Positions 1-8,457 of a stretch of 64,000 nt of DNA are shown one piece after another (position 1 is the first letter of the stretch; each line of letters starts with the position of its first letter). Location of the stretch: NCBI GenBank assembly GCA_024640765.1, contig JAHEEK010000006.1, positions 66,451 to 130,450 of the forward strand. The letters are read 5' to 3'. The notes under the pieces were generated by a model. That model did not search any database and was not told where the DNA came from. It saw only the letters and a program-made list of their open reading frames with translations. The position numbers were made by a program, and so were the translations under genes. Origin of the DNA: Nereida sp024640765. Its GTDB lineage: Bacteria > Pseudomonadota > Alphaproteobacteria > Rhodobacterales > Rhodobacteraceae.

Positions 1-1895
1 TGCATTGCCATTGCCACGCCGCGCATGGGTACATCATGGATATTGCCGTCGTATTTATCTGCCCAAGCTGCCGCACTAAACAAGCGATCAAGGGACGCTG
101 CAACTTCGGCGGCTCCGCCTTTGCTGCCCTGCATGGCATCAAGGCGCGCGGCAAATTCATCGCTGCGTGCTGCCAGGTTCTCGGCGAGATAGTATAGAAT
201 TTGTGCGCGCAGGTGGCCTGTTGTTGCGGACCATGATTTTGCGGCTTGGGTGGCTTCGGCGGCGTTGCGGATATCTTTGCGGCTTGCCAAACTGACATGC
301 CCCAAAAGGTCGCCCTTTTTGCCAAAAATAGCCTTTGAATATCCGCTGTCTGGACGTGCGTGTTTGCCGCCGATGTAAAGCTTGGCCGTACGGTCTATCG
401 CGTCAGCGGGGGCTGCATCACCGGTATAGGCGGTCAGGGTGCCAAGCGGTTTGCGTACAGTTTTCGGCTTTGTGTAAGCGCTGAGACCTTCCCATCCGCC
501 TTCGCGCCCAAAGCCGCTTTCGCGTACGCCGCCAAAGCCGCTGGCTGCGTCCATCATGTTCGTGCCGTTGATCCAGACGATGCCGCTGACAAGCTTGGGG
601 GCGATGTCTAGCGCAAGATTGATGTTCTCTGACCACACAGAGGCGGCCAAGCCGTAACGGGTGTTGTTGGCCACTTCCACAGCCTCTGCGGGGGTGCGGA
701 ATGTCATTGCGCAAAGCACAGGGCCAAAAATTTCCCGCTGCATTAAATCATCTGCCGGATGCAGGCCCGTGATGAGTGTAGGGGGGTAAAAGCAACCGTC
801 GGGGGCTGATGTTTGGAACAGCTCACCATCTTCGTTGGACGCAACAAGTGACTTGATTGTCTCAAGCTGCACTGGATCAACGATTGCACCCACGTCGATT
901 GATTTATCAAGCGGATTGCCCACGCGGAGCGCTTTCATGCGGGTTTTGAGGCGTGCATAAACATCATCTGCGATGCCTTCTTGAACCAACAGGCGCGAGC
1001 CCGCGCAGCACACTTGGCCTTGGTTGAACCAAATCGCATCGACCAGCCCTTCAACAGCGCTGTCGATATCGGCGTCGTCGAAAATAATGTAAGGGGACTT
1101 GCCCCCCAACTCGAGGGTCAAGGCTTTGCCGGTGCCTGCTGTGGCCTCGCGGATGATCCGCCCAACTTGGGTTGAGCCGGTGAACGCAATTTTGTCGACG
1201 TCCGCCGCCACGATCATTTCGCCTACCGCGGCATCACCGGTCACAATGTTCACAACGCCCTTGGGAACGCCTGCTTGTTGACAGATTTGGGCGAACAACA
1301 ATGCGGTGAGCGATGTGTATTCTGCAGGCTTCAGCACAACTGTGTTGCCCATTGCCAGTGCCGGCGCGATCTTCCAAGCCAACATCAATAGCGGAAAGTT
1401 CCACGGGATGATCTGACCGCAAACACCAAGTGCTTCTGCGTCAGGCAACTCGCTGTGCATCAGTTGCGCCATGCCTGCGTGGTAATAGAAATGGCGCTGC
1501 GCCAAGGGCACATCAATGTCGCGGCTCTCGCGGATTGGTTTGCCATTATCAAGCGTTTCAAGAACAGCAAAAAGACGGCTGTGTTTTTGCAAAAGGCGCG
1601 CAATCGCATAAAGCACTTTTGCACGAGCGTGACCATCTTTGACCCATGTCGGCTGGGCCTTGCGGGCGGCTTTCACGGCGGCATCTACATCTGATTGATG
1701 AGCCTGACTGATCTGCGCCAGAGCCTCGCCAGTGCCGGAGTTGTTGCTTGCAAAGCCATTGCTATGCGTGGTGAACGCCCCGTCAATGAAATGTCCGAAT
1801 GCCGCGTTATGTTCGGCGAGCCACGCCATGGCTTCTGATGTGCTTTCAGGCGCGGTTCCGTAATCCATCGTTTCGAAAATGTCTTTTACTGTCAT
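1..1895 (-). CDS. Double-domain aldehyde dehydrogenase family protein (partial, C-terminus off window)
   Basis: NAD(P)-dependent aldehyde oxidation, probably acting on aldehydes from the deoxyribose branch, since it follows deoC by 3 nt. The ATG is at 1895 and the frame stays open to base 1, about 631 residues, beyond the usual 480-500 of a single ALDH. The first domain has the cofactor/catalytic stretches expected of the family: ELGGKSPYIIF, then the nucleophile region NQGQVCCAGS near residue 296, then NGTNMMDAASGFGG near its end. From about residue 503 a second ALDH-like N-terminal domain begins (YIGGKHARPDSGYS, then DIRNAAEATQAAKSW). This matches the roughly 780-residue fused ALDHs that accompany deoC in Rhodobacterales. 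The catalytic site is seen only in the first domain; whether the second half is active cannot be judged here. Family certain, substrate inferred. Confidence 0.9.
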   Translation of the reverse strand, partial: MTVKDIFETMDYGTAPESTSEAMAWLAEHNAAFGHFIDGAFTTHSNGFASNNSGTGEALAQISQAHQSDVDAAVKAARKAQPTWVKDGHARAKVLYAIARLLQKHSRLFAVLETLDNGKPIRESRDIDVPLAQRHFYYHAGMAQLMHSELPDAEALGVCGQIIPWNFPLLMLAWKIAPALAMGNTVVLKPAEYTSLTALLFAQICQQAGVPKGVVNIVTGDAAVGEMIVAADVDKIAFTGSTQVGRIIREATAGTGKALTLELGGKSPYIIFDDADIDSAVEGLVDAIWFNQGQVCCAGSRLLVQEGIADDVYARLKTRMKALRVGNPLDKSIDVGAIVDPVQLETIKSLVASNEDGELFQTSAPDGCFYPPTLITGLHPADDLMQREIFGPVLCAMTFRTPAEAVEVANNTRYGLAASVWSENINLALDIAPKLVSGIVWINGTNMMDAASGFGGVRESGFGREGGWEGLSAYTKPKTVRKPLGTLTAYTGDAAPADAIDRTAKLYIGGKHARPDSGYSKAIFGKKGDLLGHVSLASRKDIRNAAEATQAAKSWSATTGHLRAQILYYLAENLAARSDEFAARLDAMQGSKGGAAEVAASLDRLFSAAAWADKYDGNIHDVPMRGVAMAM

Positions 1896-1898
1896 GAG

Positions 1899-2873
1899 TT
1901 ATCCAATCGGATGGCGGTGGGTGGCGGAGTAGCGCCCCGTTAGATGATGTTCGAGTTGGCGCTCGATGTCGCCAAGAAGAGAGGAAGCGCCAAAGCGGAA
2001 CAGATCGGGCTGTAGCCAGCGGTCACCAAGTTCCTCCTTGATCATCGCAAGATAGGTGATTGCATCATTGGCCTTTGAAATGCCGCCTGCAGGTTTGTAG
2101 CCCACCATGAGCCCCGTTCTGGCGTGATAGGCCCGAATTGCCCGCAGCATCGTCAGGGTCACTGGTAAGGTCGCATTAACCGGCTCTTTGCCGGTGGATG
2201 TCTTGATGAAGTCAGAACCTGCCATCATGCATACCAAGCTGGCGCGGGCGACATTGCGCAACGTGCCCAACTCGCCTGTTGCAAGAATGGCTTTCATGTG
2301 GGCTGGCCCACAAGCTTCACGCATGGCTTTTGTCTCATCATAAAGCGCCTGCCAGTTGCCTGTGAGGGCGTGACGGCGCGAGATGACGATATCGATTTCA
2401 CAGGCACCCGCCTTCACGCTTTCGCGGATTTCTTCAAGCCTTAGATGCAGTGGGGATAGGCCCGCTGGAAAGCCAGTTGAAACAGCTGCTACTGGAATGC
2501 CAGTGCCTTCAAGGGCTTTGACGGCGATTTCAATCATGTCGTGGTACACACAAACTGCGCCCGTCGCCAGGTTTGGCAGGCCGAAAATATCTAATGTTTG
2601 GGATGCAACGGGCTGTTTGGCCTTGGCGCACAGCCTGCGAACGCGCCCTTGCGTATCATCACCGGACAGGGTGGTCAGGTCGATGCATGAAACTGCTTTC
2701 AGCAACCAAGCGGCTTGATGGTCTTTCTTGACCGAACGCCGCGTGGGCAGTGTTTTGGCACGTCGCTCAATCGCTGAGGTGTTGGCCTGAACGCTTGCGA
2801 CCCAATCAAGATCAAGTGGGATGCCATCGTTGCGCGGCAGCGTGACAGAGGGAAGTTGAGACAAGGTTTGCAT
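1899..2873 (-). CDS. deoC: Deoxyribose-phosphate aldolase
   Basis: Cleaves 2-deoxy-D-ribose 5-phosphate to glyceraldehyde 3-phosphate and acetaldehyde in the cytoplasm, the last step of deoxynucleoside catabolism. The 324-residue protein carries the class I aldolase features: Schiff-base lysine in DFIKTSTGK (Lys224), relay lysine in GYKPAGGI (Lys260) and the Asp of EIDIV (Asp161). It is longer than the roughly 220-260-residue E. coli-type enzymes at its N-terminus, as in other alphaproteobacterial DeoC proteins. The downstream aldehyde dehydrogenase starts 3 nt after the stop, so the two form an operon in which acetaldehyde could be oxidised directly. deoD and a nucleoside importer lie elsewhere in the window. 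Confidence 0.95.
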   Translation of the reverse strand: MQTLSQLPSVTLPRNDGIPLDLDWVASVQANTSAIERRAKTLPTRRSVKKDHQAAWLLKAVSCIDLTTLSGDDTQGRVRRLCAKAKQPVASQTLDIFGLPNLATGAVCVYHDMIEIAVKALEGTGIPVAAVSTGFPAGLSPLHLRLEEIRESVKAGACEIDIVISRRHALTGNWQALYDETKAMREACGPAHMKAILATGELGTLRNVARASLVCMMAGSDFIKTSTGKEPVNATLPVTLTMLRAIRAYHARTGLMVGYKPAGGISKANDAITYLAMIKEELGDRWLQPDLFRFGASSLLGDIERQLEHHLTGRYSATHRHPIG

Positions 2874-3039
2874 AAATTTACGATGACGCCTTTGCCGAAT
2901 TGGTGCAAGATTTGCCCCACCGATACACCCAAAGCGAAACGGTGCAAAGCGCGGCGATCTCTAGCTGTGCGACAAATCCTAGCCAAAAGGGGGCGGGGGC
3001 GCTAAGAGCTTGCCAAACCCAAGCTGGAGTCGCTACCCA

Positions 3040-3717
3040 ATGTCATTTGATCGCTCACTGAAAATCGCCCCATCCATTTTGTCTGCGGATTTTGCCAATT
3101 TTGGCGCAGAGTGTGAGGCCGTTGAGGCGCAAGGCGCTGATTGGGTCCACGTGGATGTAATGGACGGTCATTTCGTGCCTAACATCACCTTTGGTCCCAG
3201 CACCTGCAAAGCGATCCGTCCGCACATCAAAGGCGTGATGGATGTACACCTGATGATTGCGCCGGTTGATCCCTACATCGAAGCATTTGCTGAAAGCGGC
3301 GCAGATTTCATCACGGCGCACGTTGAGGCCGGACCGCATATCCACCGGACTTTGCAGGCGATCCGTGGTGCGGGTGCCAAAGCAGGCGTTGCGTTGAACC
3401 CCGCGACCCCTGCCAGTGCGGTAGAAGAGTTGCTTGATATGGTTGAGTTGGTCTGTGTTATGACCGTGAACCCCGGCTTTGGGGGGCAGTCGTTTATCGA
3501 CATGACTGCAAAAGTTGCCAAGCTGCGCGCAATGATCGGTGATCGCCCAATTCATATCGAAATCGACGGCGGCGTGACCCCTGCTACGGCACCTCTGGTT
3601 GCCAATGCTGGCGCTGATGTGTTGGTGGCGGGTTCTGCAGTTTTCCGTGGTGGATCAGTTTCAAACCCCGCACCTTACGGCGAAAATATTCGTGCGATCC
3701 GAGATGCCTGCGCCTAA
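3040..3717 (+). CDS. rpe: Ribulose-phosphate 3-epimerase
   Basis: Interconverts D-ribulose 5-phosphate and D-xylulose 5-phosphate in the pentose phosphate pathway. The 225-residue protein is a full-length TIM-barrel epimerase: SILSADFANFG at the N-terminus, HVDVMDGHFVPN with metal-binding His and Asp, HLMI, MTVNPGFGGQ, and EIDGGV followed by the phosphate-binding VAGSAVF near the end. An upstream in-frame TTG at 3010 would add ten residues. ATG 3040 is preferred because GGAG lies about 10 nt upstream and the family starts at this point. It is transcribed away from deoC. Confidence 0.95.
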   Translation: MSFDRSLKIAPSILSADFANFGAECEAVEAQGADWVHVDVMDGHFVPNITFGPSTCKAIRPHIKGVMDVHLMIAPVDPYIEAFAESGADFITAHVEAGPHIHRTLQAIRGAGAKAGVALNPATPASAVEELLDMVELVCVMTVNPGFGGQSFIDMTAKVAKLRAMIGDRPIHIEIDGGVTPATAPLVANAGADVLVAGSAVFRGGSVSNPAPYGENIRAIRDACA

Positions 3718-3750
3718 GCTTCAGTGCTGGGTGTTTTGAAGCAGGTTGTG

Positions 3751-3984
3751 ATGGGCTGTGTAGACGGCACGAAGAACCGGCAAATGTTTTATAAATTGAT
3801 GCGCGCCCGCCTGCTGACTGTGCGGTACCAACAAGAGATGCTGCGGCGTTTGCAAAAGCTTGACCGGCCTTGGCTTATCGCGAATTACACCCGTTCAGTG
3901 CTTAATACCCGCAGAGGCCCCAAGTTTCGCCGCGCGCTTGCAAAGGCCGAAGCGCAACTTACTGCCCAAAAACGAGGCAAATAA
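3751..3984 (+). CDS. Small basic hypothetical protein
   Basis: Not recognised. It encodes a 77-residue, strongly basic protein (MGCVDGTKNRQMFYKLMRAR, many Arg/Lys, predicted helical) with no signal peptide or membrane segment. The ORF opens just after rpe. A GTG at 3724, 7 nt after the rpe stop, is an alternative start without a visible ribosome-binding site; ATG 3751 has GCAGG five bases upstream. It may be co-transcribed with rpe. Codon use resembles its neighbours and the frame is unbroken, which favours a real gene, but no family assignment supports a function. Confidence 0.5.
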   Translation: MGCVDGTKNRQMFYKLMRARLLTVRYQQEMLRRLQKLDRPWLIANYTRSVLNTRRGPKFRRALAKAEAQLTAQKRGK

Positions 3985-4110
3985 TCCTGCTTTACGCTTT
4001 GGTCCAAAAAGCTTGGATCTATCGTAAGCTTGCCTGTTGCCAAATGCGGGCAAACAAGTTTCACTCTTACTTCGTCGTCATCGACATGACCGTTTTTGGG
4101 AGGAAACAAG

Positions 4111-5121
4111 ATGAATAAATTACTACAACGTACCGCGATCGCAGCCCTGTCACTGGCATTTGCTGGTGAGGCTCTTGCGACTGAATGGAATGTCTCGCTG
4201 TGGGGTAAACGCCGCGCCTTTACCGAGCACGTCGAAAAGCTTGCTGAATTGGTCAGCGAGAAAACAGGCGGTGATTTTACACTCAACATCAGCTACGGTG
4301 GCCTGTCAAAGAACCGCGAAAACCTTGACGGCATCAGCATCGGCGCATTCGAAATGGCGCAATTCTGTGCCGGTTATCACCGCGATAAAAATCCGTCGAT
4401 CACTGTTTTGGAACTGCCGTTTCTTGGCGTAAGTAGCCTTGAGCAAGAGCGCGAAATTTCGCAAGCGCTTTATCAACAGCCTGCGGTCCAAGAGGATTTG
4501 GCCCGTTGGAATGCGACCCTTTTGATGCCCTCGCCACTGCCACAGTACAACATTGTGGGTGTCGGTGATGCGCCAACGACACTTGCGGCCTACGAAGGTT
4601 TGAGTGTTCGCGCCACGGGCGGGATCGGCAAAGCCATGGAATCCGTCGGCGCTGTGCCCACATCTATGTCAGCGACCGAAGTGCGTCAGGCCATGGACAG
4701 CGGCGTCGTCAAAGCGGTCAGCTTTGCGCCCCACGCGCATATGTCATTTGGCACCATTGAAAACGCCAAATGGTGGACCACAAACCTGAACCCCGGCACA
4801 GTCAACTGCCCAGTGGTTGCAAATACCGATGCGCTGAATGATTTGTCTGACGCGCACCGCGCGGCACTTTTGGGCTCGATCGATGAGGCGCTTGATCACT
4901 ACATCGCCACATACAACGGTGCGACAATGGACGCTTGGGGTCCTGCCTTGGATGAGCGCGGTATCGAGCGCGTGACATATTCCGACAGCGAACTGGCGGC
5001 GTTCAAAGACAAAGTGGCAGGCCCCGCGGCGGCAGCTTGGGTTGCGGACAACACCGCCAAAGGCTTGCCCGCGCAGGAGTTGCTCGATTTTGTGTCAGGC
5101 ATGATTTCAAGCGGTAGCTAA
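4111..5121 (+). CDS. dctP: TRAP transporter substrate-binding protein (DctP family)
   Basis: Periplasmic solute receptor of a tripartite ATP-independent periplasmic transporter. The 336-residue precursor starts with a clear Sec signal (MNKLLQRTAIAALSLAFAGE, predicted cleavage after ALA) and continues in the DctP/TAXI fold, including the ELPFL stretch and the GLSVRATGG segment holding the family arginine that binds a substrate carboxylate. ATG 4111 is chosen over an upstream TTG at 4096 because GGGAGG lies in between at good spacing. It is followed by dctQ and dctM. A hairpin after its stop probably lowers downstream expression, as receptors are needed in excess. The ligand is likely an organic acid but cannot be named. 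Confidence 0.92.
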   Translation: MNKLLQRTAIAALSLAFAGEALATEWNVSLWGKRRAFTEHVEKLAELVSEKTGGDFTLNISYGGLSKNRENLDGISIGAFEMAQFCAGYHRDKNPSITVLELPFLGVSSLEQEREISQALYQQPAVQEDLARWNATLLMPSPLPQYNIVGVGDAPTTLAAYEGLSVRATGGIGKAMESVGAVPTSMSATEVRQAMDSGVVKAVSFAPHAHMSFGTIENAKWWTTNLNPGTVNCPVVANTDALNDLSDAHRAALLGSIDEALDHYIATYNGATMDAWGPALDERGIERVTYSDSELAAFKDKVAGPAAAAWVADNTAKGLPAQELLDFVSGMISSGS

Positions 5122-5139
5122 GCACGACGTATGAGCTAA

Positions 5140-5176
5140 GCACCTCGCGCAGAATACCCGCGCGGGGTGCATTTTT
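5140..5176 (+). terminator. Intercistronic hairpin between dctP and dctQ
   Basis: The arms GCACCtCGCGC (5140-5150) and GCGCGgGGTGC (5160-5170) pair over ten base pairs around one mismatch and are followed by ATTTTT. This is an intrinsic-terminator shape inside the TRAP operon. It most likely acts as a partial terminator or mRNA stabiliser that keeps receptor mRNA above permease mRNA. Confidence 0.6.
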
Positions 5177-5233
5177 GCCGGACATTACAGCTGGCAGTTA
5201 TTTAAAGAATTTTATCCGCTGAGGGAGATACCG

Positions 5234-5884
5234 ATGGCTGGCGCAGCAAATGTGACAACCGACACTTCCGTTTTGAGCCGCCTTGATCAGCAGCTTTTGA
5301 AAGCTGAGCGGGTCTTGGCCTTGTGCAGCGGTTTGGCCGTATTTGGCCTTATGGTGTTGGCTGTTGTTTCGGTCAGCGGACGGAATTTCTTCAACGCGCC
5401 CGTACCGGGCTACGTTGATTATATTGAGCAAGCCATGCCGCTAATCGCGTTCATGGGGGTCGCCTACACACAGCGCGACGGAGGCCACATACGGATGGAT
5501 ATGTTGGTCGGCGCGTTGAAGGGGCGGCTTCTTTACGCGGTTGAGTTAATCACGACGCTACTGATTTTGATCCTGATGGTCCTGTTGGTTTGGGGCACTT
5601 GGGCGCATTTCCAACGCAGTTTTGACTTCGGGTCTCCGATGTGGAGCCGCGACAGCTCAATGGATATTGCGCTCCCTATTTGGCCTGCGAAACTTTTGGC
5701 GCCAGTTGCCTTTTCGGTTCTGTCAGTGCGTTTGGCGCTTCAGGTGTGGGGGTATGGCCGCGCGGTTGTGACGGGGCACGCGGTGGCGGTGCCGCTTCCG
5801 ATTGATGCGGCGACGGCTGCCGCACTTGAAGCAAAAGCTGTTGAGGCGAACGACCGTAAGGAGGCCGCACATGGAACCGATTGA
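5234..5884 (+). CDS. dctQ: TRAP transporter small permease (DctQ family)
   Basis: Small membrane subunit of the TRAP transporter, pairing with DctM and docking the substrate-loaded receptor. The 216-residue protein has four predicted transmembrane segments: about residues 30-52 (VLALCSGLAVFGLMVLAVV), 65-80, 103-125 and 150-170. It also has the QRDGGHIRMDM loop typical of DctQ. ATG 5234 is preceded by GAGGGAG. The C-terminal tail is charged and cytoplasmic. The stop codon overlaps the dctM start region by 14 nt, implying translational coupling. Confidence 0.9.
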   Translation: MAGAANVTTDTSVLSRLDQQLLKAERVLALCSGLAVFGLMVLAVVSVSGRNFFNAPVPGYVDYIEQAMPLIAFMGVAYTQRDGGHIRMDMLVGALKGRLLYAVELITTLLILILMVLLVWGTWAHFQRSFDFGSPMWSRDSSMDIALPIWPAKLLAPVAFSVLSVRLALQVWGYGRAVVTGHAVAVPLPIDAATAAALEAKAVEANDRKEAAHGTD

Positions 5885-7271
5885 GATCGGCCTTTGGGTC
5901 ACGGGTGCAATGCTGGTGGTGGTGCTGCTTGGCATGCGGGTGGCGTTTGCTGCTGCCATGGCGGGCATGGTTGGGCTTGTTTGGATATTCTGGGCCAAGA
6001 AAGGCATGGCGCCCGATCAGTTCATGTGGGCGTTGCAGGTTGCTGCAAAAACTGCGGGTCAGGTGCCACATTCTAAAGTCAGCTCGCAGGCGCTTAGCCT
6101 CATCCCTACATTTATCATGATTGGTTATTTGGCGTATCATGCAGGTCTGACCAAGGCACTTTTCGAGGCAGCCAAGCGGTGGATCGCATGGGTGCCCGGT
6201 GGCTTAGCCGTGTCCACCATCTTTGCTACAGCTGGCTTTGCTGCCGTATCTGGTGCGTCGGTGGCGACTGCTGCTGTCTTTGCGCGGATCGCCATCCCAG
6301 AAATGCTCAAAATCGGTTATGACAAACGTTTTGCTGCTGGTGTGGTGGCTGCGGGTGGTACGTTGGCCAGCCTCATTCCACCTTCCGCCATTTTGGTAAT
6401 TTACGCCATTATTGTTGAACAGGACGTGGGTAAGTTATTGCTTGCTGGCTTTATCCCAGGCGTCTTTAGCGCGATTGTATACGCTATTTTGATCATCGGT
6501 ATGGCGTTAACAATCAAAGGGTTCGGCCCGCCGGTACGCGGCTTTACGTGGGGCCAGCGGTTTGCGTCATTGCCACCGGCCTTGCCGATTATCTTCGTCG
6601 TCGTGATCATCATTATGTTCGTCTACAACCCGTTCGGCGGCGATGCTTGGGGGACGCCAACCGAAGGCGGAGCCATCGGTGCGTTCGTTGTCTTCCTGAT
6701 GGCCGTGTATCGCGGGATGCGCTGGCCCGAGTTGAAGGCGGCGCTGTTGGAAACGGCGAAGCTGAGCGTGATGATCTTCACCATTATTTGGGGCGTTTTG
6801 ATCTATGTCCGCTTTCTTGGGTTTGCGGATTTGCCTGGTGCGTTTGCGGACTGGATCACCAGTTTGCCTTATGAACCAATGGCGATTTTGATCTGTATTT
6901 TGCTGGCCTATGCGGTGTTGGGCATGTTCATGGATGCGATCGGGATGCTTTTGTTGACGCTGCCCGTTGTTTATCCAGCGGTGATGGCTCTCAATGGTGG
7001 CGAAGCGGTTTCTGCAGCTGACAGTGCGTTTGGCATGTCTGGGCCGATGTGCGCGATTTGGTTCGGGATTTTGGTGGTGAAAATGGCTGAATTTTGCCTG
7101 ATCACGCCGCCCATTGGTTTGAACTGTTTTGTGGTTGCGGGCGTGCGTGACGACATCAGCGTGCAAGACGTTTTCAAGGGCGTTGCACCTTTCTTCATCG
7201 CTGATGCCATCACAATTGGCTTGCTGGTCACCTTCCCGTGGATTGTGCTGTGGCTGCCCTCATTGGCGTAG
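5871..7271 (+). CDS. dctM: TRAP transporter large permease (DctM family)
   Basis: Channel-forming large subunit that couples sodium entry to organic acid uptake. The 466-residue protein is almost entirely hydrophobic, about 12-13 membrane segments, with the family signatures SLIPTFIMIGYLA, GFAAVSGASVATAA and GGTLASLIPPSAILVIYAII in the first half, the equivalent DAIGMLLLTLPVVYP stretch in the second, and ITPPIGLNCFV near the end. ATG 5871 has AAGGAGG 6 nt upstream and lies inside the last codons of dctQ. It converges on znuA with about 30 bp between the stop codons. Confidence 0.93.
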   Translation: MEPIEIGLWVTGAMLVVVLLGMRVAFAAAMAGMVGLVWIFWAKKGMAPDQFMWALQVAAKTAGQVPHSKVSSQALSLIPTFIMIGYLAYHAGLTKALFEAAKRWIAWVPGGLAVSTIFATAGFAAVSGASVATAAVFARIAIPEMLKIGYDKRFAAGVVAAGGTLASLIPPSAILVIYAIIVEQDVGKLLLAGFIPGVFSAIVYAILIIGMALTIKGFGPPVRGFTWGQRFASLPPALPIIFVVVIIIMFVYNPFGGDAWGTPTEGGAIGAFVVFLMAVYRGMRWPELKAALLETAKLSVMIFTIIWGVLIYVRFLGFADLPGAFADWITSLPYEPMAILICILLAYAVLGMFMDAIGMLLLTLPVVYPAVMALNGGEAVSAADSAFGMSGPMCAIWFGILVVKMAEFCLITPPIGLNCFVVAGVRDDISVQDVFKGVAPFFIADAITIGLLVTFPWIVLWLPSLA

Positions 7272-7302
7272 GGTCACGGTGAAAGTGCCTGTGAACATTT
7301 CA

Positions 7303-8346
7303 CTAGTTTGAGGTGCCTTCAAAGCAGCTCGCCATTGCATCCGCGATGTTGGCGATAAGGTCCGTGTAGGCCATCTCAGGTGTGCCGAGCGGATCAACCG
7401 TAGCAAAGCGCACATCAAGCCCTTCGGTGGCCACGCCAAGTAAACGCGTATCTGTCGCGGGCTCCGCGAAGGTACATGTCACGTTTGCCTCGGTGAGTGT
7501 TTCGCGCAGGCTCGCAATATGCGCGGGACTTGGGCTTTGCGCATCGGTCAGGGTGATTGCTCCGGCGGGTTCAAGGCCAAACCGAGTTTCGAAATACGCA
7601 AATGCGTCGTGCAAAACAGCGTAAGATGCGTCTGTGTGCGGCGCCATTCTGAAGTCAATTGCTGACATGGTTTGCACTATTTCAGCCGCCGTCTTTGCCG
7701 CGTTTTGCTCGTAAGTTGCTTGGTTTTCGGGATCCGCTTTCGACAGAGCCGCCGCAATTACATCTAACCACGCAATGGCATTGCTTGGGTCAAGCCACGC
7801 GTGTGGATCAACAAGATTGCCCTGTGCATCTGTGTGATTGTGCTCATCATGGCCATGGTCGTCGTGCTCTTTTTCGTGGTCATGCTCGTCGTGATCGTGG
7901 TCTTTATGTTCACCATGGCCGTGTTCTGTATGTTCATTCTCATGATCATGTTCGTCGTGTTTGTCCGCGACGTGATCATGATGCTCGTGCCCAAGATCAC
8001 GCGGCTCGATCAGTTTTGTCGCTTCGGCATTCAAAAGGGATACATGCTCTGCGTTTTTGCTGAGTGTCTCAAGGGGTGCTTCTAACCACGGGGTAAGTGC
8101 ACCGCCGATCCAGAAAACTACGTCTGCATCGCGTAACGCGCGGGCATTGGACGGGCGCAGGGCGTAATCATGTGGCGATGCGCCGGGTTTGATCAAGTTG
8201 CGCGGTGTGCCCAAATCACCCATCACATGTGCGGCAAGGCTTGCGACAGGGGCGATGTCGGTGACCACGTTTGGCGTTTGTGCAGCAGCAGGAAGCGCTG
8301 CCAGTGTGGTTGTTGTCAGCAGGGCTGTGAAACGGGAAGAAAACAT
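7303..8346 (-). CDS. znuA: Zinc ABC transporter substrate-binding protein ZnuA
   Basis: Periplasmic high-affinity zinc receptor of the ZnuABC importer. The 347-residue precursor starts with a signal peptide (MFSSRFTALLTTTTLAALPA). Candidate zinc ligands are His59 in GASPHDY, His182 in DPHAWLDP and a histidine in VLHDAFAYFE. Between them lies a histidine/aspartate-rich loop, residues about 120-171, with roughly 20 histidines, which distinguishes zinc from manganese receptors and may buffer or load zinc. It is divergent from zur-znuC-znuB. Two dyads in the shared 111-bp region resemble Zur boxes; one is 17 bp upstream of this ATG. Confidence 0.95.
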   Translation of the reverse strand: MFSSRFTALLTTTTLAALPAAAQTPNVVTDIAPVASLAAHVMGDLGTPRNLIKPGASPHDYALRPSNARALRDADVVFWIGGALTPWLEAPLETLSKNAEHVSLLNAEATKLIEPRDLGHEHHDHVADKHDEHDHENEHTEHGHGEHKDHDHDEHDHEKEHDDHGHDEHNHTDAQGNLVDPHAWLDPSNAIAWLDVIAAALSKADPENQATYEQNAAKTAAEIVQTMSAIDFRMAPHTDASYAVLHDAFAYFETRFGLEPAGAITLTDAQSPSPAHIASLRETLTEANVTCTFAEPATDTRLLGVATEGLDVRFATVDPLGTPEMAYTDLIANIADAMASCFEGTSN

Positions 8347-8362
8347 GAGCAGGACCTTGGGA

Positions 8363-8377
8363 GTGTTATAATATCAC
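8363..8377. promoter_or_regulatory. Candidate second Zur box (znuA-proximal)
   Basis: GTGTTATAATATCAC is palindromic except for one symmetric mismatch and resembles the TGTTATA-type Zur boxes of alphaproteobacteria. It ends 17 bp before the znuA ATG. The match is weaker than that of the neighbouring dyad. Confidence 0.45.
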
Positions 8378-8390
8378 GCGGGTTGATATA

Positions 8391-8410
8391 TGTTATGGTA
8401 TATCATAACA
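8391..8410. promoter_or_regulatory. Candidate Zur operator between znuA and zur
   Basis: The 20-bp element has perfect 7-bp arms, TGTTATG and CATAACA, separated by GTATAT. It lies in the divergent znuA/zur intergenic region, 47 bp before the zur start codon. Its sequence and position fit a Zur operator that closes both transcription units when zinc is sufficient. Confidence 0.7.
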
Positions 8411-8457
8411 AGTCCAAAATGCGTCGGACTTTGCGGCGTGTTGCAGGAGGTGCGCTG

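Noticed and set aside
7801..8085. Hydrophobic plus-strand ORF resembling a membrane protein
   Set aside because: It is antisense to the histidine-rich loop of znuA; His/Asp codons read in reverse give Met, Val and Ile.
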